Source: JAPWJZ01 sp964575605 (GTDB lineage Bacteria; Pseudomonadota; Alphaproteobacteria; Micavibrionales; UBA2020). From it: a stretch of 64,000 bases of DNA. The stretch lies in assembly GCA_964575605.1 (NCBI GenBank), contig CAZNRN010000005.1, positions 62,001-126,000 of the forward strand, given 5' to 3'. The number at the start of each line of letters is the position of its first letter. Positions within the stretch are counted from its first letter, which is position 1. The notes below the pieces were generated by a model. The model had not been told where the DNA came from, searched no databases, and was given only the letters and a program-made list of their open reading frames with translations. This document shows positions 59,762-64,000 of this stretch, one piece after another. Position numbers and translations under genes: made by a program.

Positions 59762-60100
59762 ATGAAAAAGATTGAGGCCATTATAAAGCCGTTCAAGCTC
59801 GACGAAGTGAAGGAAGCCCTTCACGAGGTCGGCGTACAGGGCATGACGGTAACCGAGGTAAGGGGGTTCGGCCGCCAGAAAGGCCATACCGAACTTTACC
59901 GCGGCGCCGAATACGTGGTCGATTTCCTGCCCAAGGTGAAAATCGAAGTCGTGGTCGAAAACGGCCAGGTCGACGATGTCATCGACGCCATCACGCAGGC
60001 GGCCCGCACCGGCCGCATAGGAGATGGAAAAATTTTTGTAATGCCCGTGGAGAACGTAATCCGAGTAAGGACCGGGGAACGCGGGAAAGAAGCTATCTGA
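59762..60100 (+). CDS. glnB: Nitrogen regulatory protein P-II
   Basis: This trimeric signal protein senses 2-oxoglutarate, ATP/ADP and, through uridylylation, glutamine. The 112-residue length is normal. The uridylylation Tyr51 is in ELYRGAEYVVDFLPK, and the C-terminal RTGRIGDGKIFVMPVENV is the signature. Pairing with glnA and the sigma-54 promoter points to glnB, not glnK (which is normally beside amtB). Confidence 0.96.
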   Translation: MKKIEAIIKPFKLDEVKEALHEVGVQGMTVTEVRGFGRQKGHTELYRGAEYVVDFLPKVKIEVVVENGQVDDVIDAITQAARTGRIGDGKIFVMPVENVIRVRTGERGKEAI

Positions 60101-60137
60101 CTTTAATTTAAAAAAACGGCCAACAAGGGAGAGAACC

Positions 60138-61607
60138 ATGGCTAAATCAAGTGCGAAACTGAAATCGGTGAAATCTTCGGCAAAAGCGCCGAAGGCGACC
60201 CAGAACACGGGCGAGTTCTTCAAGCTCATCAAGCAACACAACATCGAATACGTTGCCTTCCGCTTCACCGACCTGCGCGGCAAGCTGCAGCACACCGCGC
60301 AACACATTTCCACGGTCAATGAAGACCTGCTGGAAGACGGCATCATGTTTGACGGCTCGTCGATCGCCGGCTGGAAAGCGATCAACGAATCCGACATGAT
60401 CCTGCGCCCCGACCTCTCGACCGCGGTGCTGGACCCGTTTGCGGCCACGCCGACGCTCGATGTCTTCTGCGACGTGTATGAACCCTCGACCGGCCAGCCC
60501 TATTCGCGCGACCCGCGCTCCATCGCGCGCGCGGCCGAGCAATACCTGAAGTCGACCGGCATCGCCGACACCGGCTTCTTCGGCCCCGAGGCTGAATTCT
60601 TCATCTTCGACGATGTGCGCATCGACGTGTCGATGAACCGCGTGTCGTATGAAATCGACAGCATGGAAGGCCCCTATAACTCCAACCGCGCTTACGAAGG
60701 CGGCAACATGGGCCACCGTCCGGGCATCAAGGGCGGTTACTTCCCCGTGCAGCCGATCGACAGCTCCAACGACATGCGCGCCGAAATGGTTTCCGTCCTT
60801 GCCAACATGGGCGTGCCCGTTGAAAAGCACCACCACGAAGTCGCACCCGCGCAGGTCGAACTGGGCATCAAGTTCTCGACCCTCGTGAACTCGGCCGACA
60901 ACCTGCAGCTCTATAAATATGTCGTCCACAACGTCGCGCATTCGTACGGCAAGACCGCAACCTTCCTGCCTAAGCCCGTCTTCGGCGACAACGGCTCGGG
61001 CATGCACGTGCACCAGTCGCTGTGGAAAGCGGGCAAGCCGCTTTTCGCGGGTTCGGGCTACGCTGACCTTTCTGATACCTGCCTCTACTACATCGGCGGT
61101 ATCATCAAGCACGCGAAAGCGCTGAACGCCATCACCAACCCCACCACGAACAGCTACAAGCGCCTCGTGCCGGGTTATGAGGCGCCGGTGCTGCTGGCAT
61201 ACTCCGCCCGCAACCGTTCGGCTTCCTGCCGCATTCCCTTTGCGGCATCTCCGAAAGGCAAGCGCGTGGAAGTCCGCTTCCCCGATCCGGCTGCCAATTC
61301 GTACCTCGCCTTCGCAGCGATGCTGATGGCGGGCCTCGACGGCATCCAGAAGAAAATCCACCCCGGCGACGCGATGGACAAGAACCTCTACGACCTGCCG
61401 CCCGACGAGCTGGCCGAGATCCCCACGGTCTGCGGCTCGCTCCGCGAGGCGCTCGATGCACTCCGCGACGACCACGACTTCCTGCTGAAGGGCGGCGTGT
61501 TCACCAAGGACTTCATCGAAAGCTACCTCGAACTGCGCTATGCGGAATCGAAAGCATATGAAACGATGCCGCATCCGATCGAGTTCGCGATGTATTACTC
61601 TGTCTAA
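60138..61607 (+). CDS. glnA: Glutamine synthetase type I
   Basis: The enzyme makes glutamine from glutamate, ammonia and ATP. The 489-residue product has FDGSSIAGW, the metal ligands in GPEAEFFIFDDV, the ATP-site GDNGSGMHVHQSLW and RNRSASCRIP. Tyr418 in DKNLYDLPPDE is the adenylylation site, so activity should be controlled by GlnE. About 20 basic residues (MAKSSAKLKSVKSSAKAPKA) precede the usual start; GGGAGAG before the ATG at 60138 supports this extension. It is co-transcribed with glnB. Confidence 0.97.
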   Translation: MAKSSAKLKSVKSSAKAPKATQNTGEFFKLIKQHNIEYVAFRFTDLRGKLQHTAQHISTVNEDLLEDGIMFDGSSIAGWKAINESDMILRPDLSTAVLDPFAATPTLDVFCDVYEPSTGQPYSRDPRSIARAAEQYLKSTGIADTGFFGPEAEFFIFDDVRIDVSMNRVSYEIDSMEGPYNSNRAYEGGNMGHRPGIKGGYFPVQPIDSSNDMRAEMVSVLANMGVPVEKHHHEVAPAQVELGIKFSTLVNSADNLQLYKYVVHNVAHSYGKTATFLPKPVFGDNGSGMHVHQSLWKAGKPLFAGSGYADLSDTCLYYIGGIIKHAKALNAITNPTTNSYKRLVPGYEAPVLLAYSARNRSASCRIPFAASPKGKRVEVRFPDPAANSYLAFAAMLMAGLDGIQKKIHPGDAMDKNLYDLPPDELAEIPTVCGSLREALDALRDDHDFLLKGGVFTKDFIESYLELRYAESKAYETMPHPIEFAMYYSV

Positions 61608-61634
61608 GAATACCGGAGTTTCTTCCCTCCGATA

Positions 61635-61673
61635 AAAAAAACGCCCCCGGGTTATCCTTCCCGGGGGCGTTTT
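61635..61673. terminator. Bidirectional rho-independent terminator after glnA
   Basis: ACGCCCCCGGG (61641-61651) pairs with CCCGGGGGCGT (61660-61670) around an eight-base loop. An A-run is on the left and TTT on the right. It lies between convergent genes. Confidence 0.92.
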
Positions 61674-61688
61674 AATTTGGCTTAAACC

Positions 61689-62885
61689 TTACCTGATCGA
61701 CCGGACAATCACCTTGAACGTCTGCAGGTTGCGCGCCCAGGTGTACAGGTCCGACTGTTCTTTCGGCGTGAACAGGAAGATCAGGGTATACCATTCCTTG
61801 TCCCCCAGCAGCACGGCATGCAGTTCCTGCGTGGCGGCGGCCTTGTTGCGCTTGCTCTGGACGTCATAGACCTCGTAGCGGTTGAAGATGAAGCGGTCAT
61901 AGGCTTCCGATTTCTCGCTCGAGACTAGTTTCTTGATGTCGAGGCCGAGGCCGGTCGTATCCGTCAGGTATTTGCGCAGCGTCTCCACCTCGGTCAGGAA
62001 GTCCGTCGATTTCCCGCGGCGGACGCAGGAAAAACGGATATAGCCCTGCACGACTTTCGGCGGCTTGATGTTCTGCACGGTCACCGACAGGCGGTTCATA
62101 TCCTTGAAATCGGGGGCGGCGATGCTCCACGACTCCGGATAGTTGAATTTCAGGCAGTCGACGACGGTGAAAACCTTCTGGTCCTCTATGCTGTCTTCCT
62201 TGGGGTATAGCAGGCGGAAACTGTCTATCGATTTCTTCTGCACGAAGGCCATGTAGTTTTTAAGTTTCAGCGGCACTTCGAAGCGCGCGATCTCGGCGAA
62301 GTTACCCGAGATGCGCAGGCCCATGTAGCCGTACCACGACTGGCTGTCGCGCACGATGATGTAAGAGGCCGAGGCACTGCGCTCCCCGGTTTCCGTCACC
62401 TCGCCGTCGAGGCCGTAGCCGGATGACAGCATATATTGGCGCAGCCAATGCTTGGCCGACATTTCATGTTCGATCTTCAGCACTTCGACCGCTGCCTTGG
62501 CCTGCAAAATGCCGATCATCTGGCTTTTGAAACGCGCCACGTCGCCCATCACCGCCGTGCCGCCGTCGATGAAGGAAGCGCTGGTGATCATTTCTTCCGA
62601 GGTCCAGTCGTTCGGCAGCGAAAGCTCGAATTCCAAATCGGCCTTGTCGTAGGGCATCATGCTAAAGACCTTCGTGTTCTTGCCGAAGGTCTCGTCGTTG
62701 TTCACGTGGTACTGCTGCGGCACCGCGGGGGCTGCGGGCTTGTCCTCGCCGAAGCCGAATAACGCCTTCACCGCCAGCGTGTTCTGCACGGGGGGCATCA
62801 GGTGCGCCATGGCGGAACTTGCCGCGATGCCGACAATGGCCACGGCGGCCAGCGCGATCATGGTGCGTGATGCGAAATGTTTCAT
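61689..62885 (-). CDS. Exported hypothetical protein
   Basis: The product has 398 residues from MKHFASRTM (AAGGACC seven bases upstream). The signal peptide ends near AMA (MIALAAVAIVGIAASSAMA). The mature protein contains two similar-looking strand-rich halves (FELSLPNDWTSEEMI and LKFNYPESWSIAAPDF both carry an LPxxW-type pattern), suggesting an internal duplication. No family is named. It starts 10 bases after the stop of the thioesterase gene, so they form one operon. Confidence 0.68.
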   Translation of the reverse strand: MKHFASRTMIALAAVAIVGIAASSAMAHLMPPVQNTLAVKALFGFGEDKPAAPAVPQQYHVNNDETFGKNTKVFSMMPYDKADLEFELSLPNDWTSEEMITSASFIDGGTAVMGDVARFKSQMIGILQAKAAVEVLKIEHEMSAKHWLRQYMLSSGYGLDGEVTETGERSASASYIIVRDSQSWYGYMGLRISGNFAEIARFEVPLKLKNYMAFVQKKSIDSFRLLYPKEDSIEDQKVFTVVDCLKFNYPESWSIAAPDFKDMNRLSVTVQNIKPPKVVQGYIRFSCVRRGKSTDFLTEVETLRKYLTDTTGLGLDIKKLVSSEKSEAYDRFIFNRYEVYDVQSKRNKAAATQELHAVLLGDKEWYTLIFLFTPKEQSDLYTWARNLQTFKVIVRSIR

Positions 62886-62895
62886 GGCTTGGTCC

Positions 62896-63294
62896 TTATG
62901 CTGGCGTGCGGATGACGGGGATAGGCTTCCTGTCCTCGTCGATCGCAACGTAGGTGAATTTTCCTTCGGTGACTTTAATGGCCTGCATCTCGCCGAGGCG
63001 GGCGCGCGCCCAGCTTTCGACGTGGATGGTGATGGAGGTGCGGCCGATTTTCTCGACCTTGCAATAACAGCTGACCTCGTCGCCGACGTGGACGGGCGCC
63101 TTGAAGGTCATGGCGTCGATGGCGACGGTGGCAATGCGGGAGCGCGATTTTTGCGTCGCGAGTACCGCGCCCGCCAAGTCCATCTGCGAGAGCAGCCAGC
63201 CGCCGAAAATATCGCCGTTGGCGTTGGCGTTCGCGGGCATGGCGATGGTGCGCAAGGCTGGGCTGCTGTCGTAATCCGGCTCTTCGCGGGACAT
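62896..63294 (-). CDS. yciA: Acyl-CoA thioesterase (YciA-like hotdog)
   Basis: The enzyme hydrolyses acyl-CoA. The 132-residue hotdog-fold product has IAMPANANANGDIFGGWLLS, the conserved NxxGxIFGG segment with the active-site Asp, and AIDAMTFKAPVHVGD. Length and motifs fit YciA and related broad-range thioesterases. Downstream is the exported protein gene. Confidence 0.9.
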   Translation of the reverse strand: MSREEPDYDSSPALRTIAMPANANANGDIFGGWLLSQMDLAGAVLATQKSRSRIATVAIDAMTFKAPVHVGDEVSCYCKVEKIGRTSITIHVESWARARLGEMQAIKVTEGKFTYVAIDEDRKPIPVIRTPA

Positions 63295-63418
63295 ATACCC
63301 CCCTAGAAATATCTGGTTTTTTCCCCGTTCGGTATTATATAACGCGAAATCCCTGCATGTCCAAGGTTGCGTTAAGCCCCTGAAATGCGTAAATTACCCC
63401 CTAAATCATGAGGTAAAC

Positions 63419-64000
63419 GTGAAGAAGACCATGGCATCGAAGAAAGAATATTCGGCCGAGGACATTGAAGTCCTTGAAGGCTTAGAGCCCGTCCGCAAGC
63501 GCCCCGGCATGTATATCGGCGGCTCGGACGAGCGCGCCATGCACCACCTCATCAGCGAAGTTCTGGATAACGCCATGGACGAGGCGGTAGCGGGACACGC
63601 CACGCGTATCGAGATTTTCCTGAAACCCGGCAACGAAGTCACCATTACCGACAACGGCCGCGGTATCCCGGTCGACAACCACCCCAAGTTCCCCGGCAAG
63701 TCGGCGCTGGAAGTCATCTTTTCCATGCTGCACTCGGGCGGCAAGTTCAGCGGCAAGGCCTATGCGACCTCGGGCGGCCTTCACGGCGTGGGCGCTTCGG
63801 TCGTCAACGCGCTCTCGACTGAGCTGACGGTGCAGGTCGCGCGCGGCGGCCAGCTTTACCAGCAGACCTATAGCAAAGGCCACACGACCTCCAAGATCAA
63901 GAAAATCGGCGCGACGAAGGAGCGGGGGACAAAGGTCACCTTCGTTCCCGACCTCGATATCTTTGGCAGTGCATCCAAATTCAACCCTTCGACCGTCTAC
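63419..64000 (+). CDS. parE: DNA topoisomerase IV subunit B (partial)
   Basis: This is the ATPase subunit of topoisomerase IV, which decatenates chromosomes. The frame is open through the right edge with 194 codons visible. The GHKL motifs are SEVLDNAMDEAVAGHA, ITDNGRGIPVD and GGLHGVGASVVNALS. The early VLEGLEPVRKRPGMYIGGSD with DERAMHHL fits ParE better than GyrB. A GTG at 63419 has GAGG five bases upstream; an ATG at 63431 is the alternative. Confidence 0.94.
   Translation, partial: MKKTMASKKEYSAEDIEVLEGLEPVRKRPGMYIGGSDERAMHHLISEVLDNAMDEAVAGHATRIEIFLKPGNEVTITDNGRGIPVDNHPKFPGKSALEVIFSMLHSGGKFSGKAYATSGGLHGVGASVVNALSTELTVQVARGGQLYQQTYSKGHTTSKIKKIGATKERGTKVTFVPDLDIFGSASKFNPSTVY

Noticed and set aside
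60147..61574. A 475-codon open frame on the minus strand
   Set aside because: It is antisense to glnA, whose identity is certain. The composition is typical of a shadow frame.

Overview
This is a chromosomal window from an alphaproteobacterium. The evidence is the gene order nagZ-scpA-scpB-tatA-tatB-tatC ... serS-surE-pcm-LysM/M23, the split b/b' ATP synthase Fo operon (atpI-atpB-atpE-atpF'-atpF), the glnB-glnA pair with a sigma-54 promoter, and an alphaproteobacterial-type ParE. GC content is high with many ATGA/TAATG overlaps. No phage, insertion sequence or CRISPR array was seen. The abundance of small unrecognised proteins would fit a little-studied lineage (a Micavibrio-like group is one guess), but that placement is inference only.

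Layout. 1-3633 (minus): a possible nadD start, an AT-rich DUF6869-type gene and putA. 3.8-9.0 kb: proteins of unknown function, including an 814-residue protein with an HExxH site and a 499-residue coiled-coil protein with a His/Asp-rich tail. 9.2-11.8 kb (minus): the Fo half of ATP synthase, whose b' subunit carries an unusual exported-looking extension. 12-17.8 kb: two paralogous DHH phosphoesterases on either side of an ankyrin-repeat gene, then dcd with two small partners. 17.9-26.8 kb: an accessory cluster of small proteins. Six of them share a short motif, K[IV]xL[ND]F followed by a short helix-like stretch. Several are preceded by similar promoters with a TTTACATAATA-like element just before the -35 box. 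Two nitronate monooxygenase paralogues, both with the geometry of leaderless genes, lie in the same cluster.

26.9-41.6 kb is mixed: tRNA-Thr, a secreted tandem-repeat protein, peptidase E, a cupin, an MBL hydrolase, a frameshifted nucleotidyltransferase, a CHASE-PAS-GGDEF cyclase, a MarR-GNAT fusion, exonuclease III, a second ankyrin protein, a second HExxH protein and ErpA. 41.6-55.6 kb is a long housekeeping run (dgt, argS, SPOR, MazG-like, nagZ, scpAB, tatABC, serS, surE, pcm, degenerate M23). It is interrupted by an esterase on the opposite strand, and ScpA and ScpB both have long acidic tails. 55.6-64 kb: a large secreted proline-rich protein, nnr, tRNA-His, glnB-glnA, an exported protein, a YciA-like thioesterase and the start of parE.

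The best candidate for an undescribed system is the 17.9-26.8 kb cluster: a family of small proteins with a common LNF motif, expressed from look-alike promoters. It may be linked to other genes in the window (12.0 kb, 38.1 kb) by an exact 11-base element. All functions proposed for it are inference.
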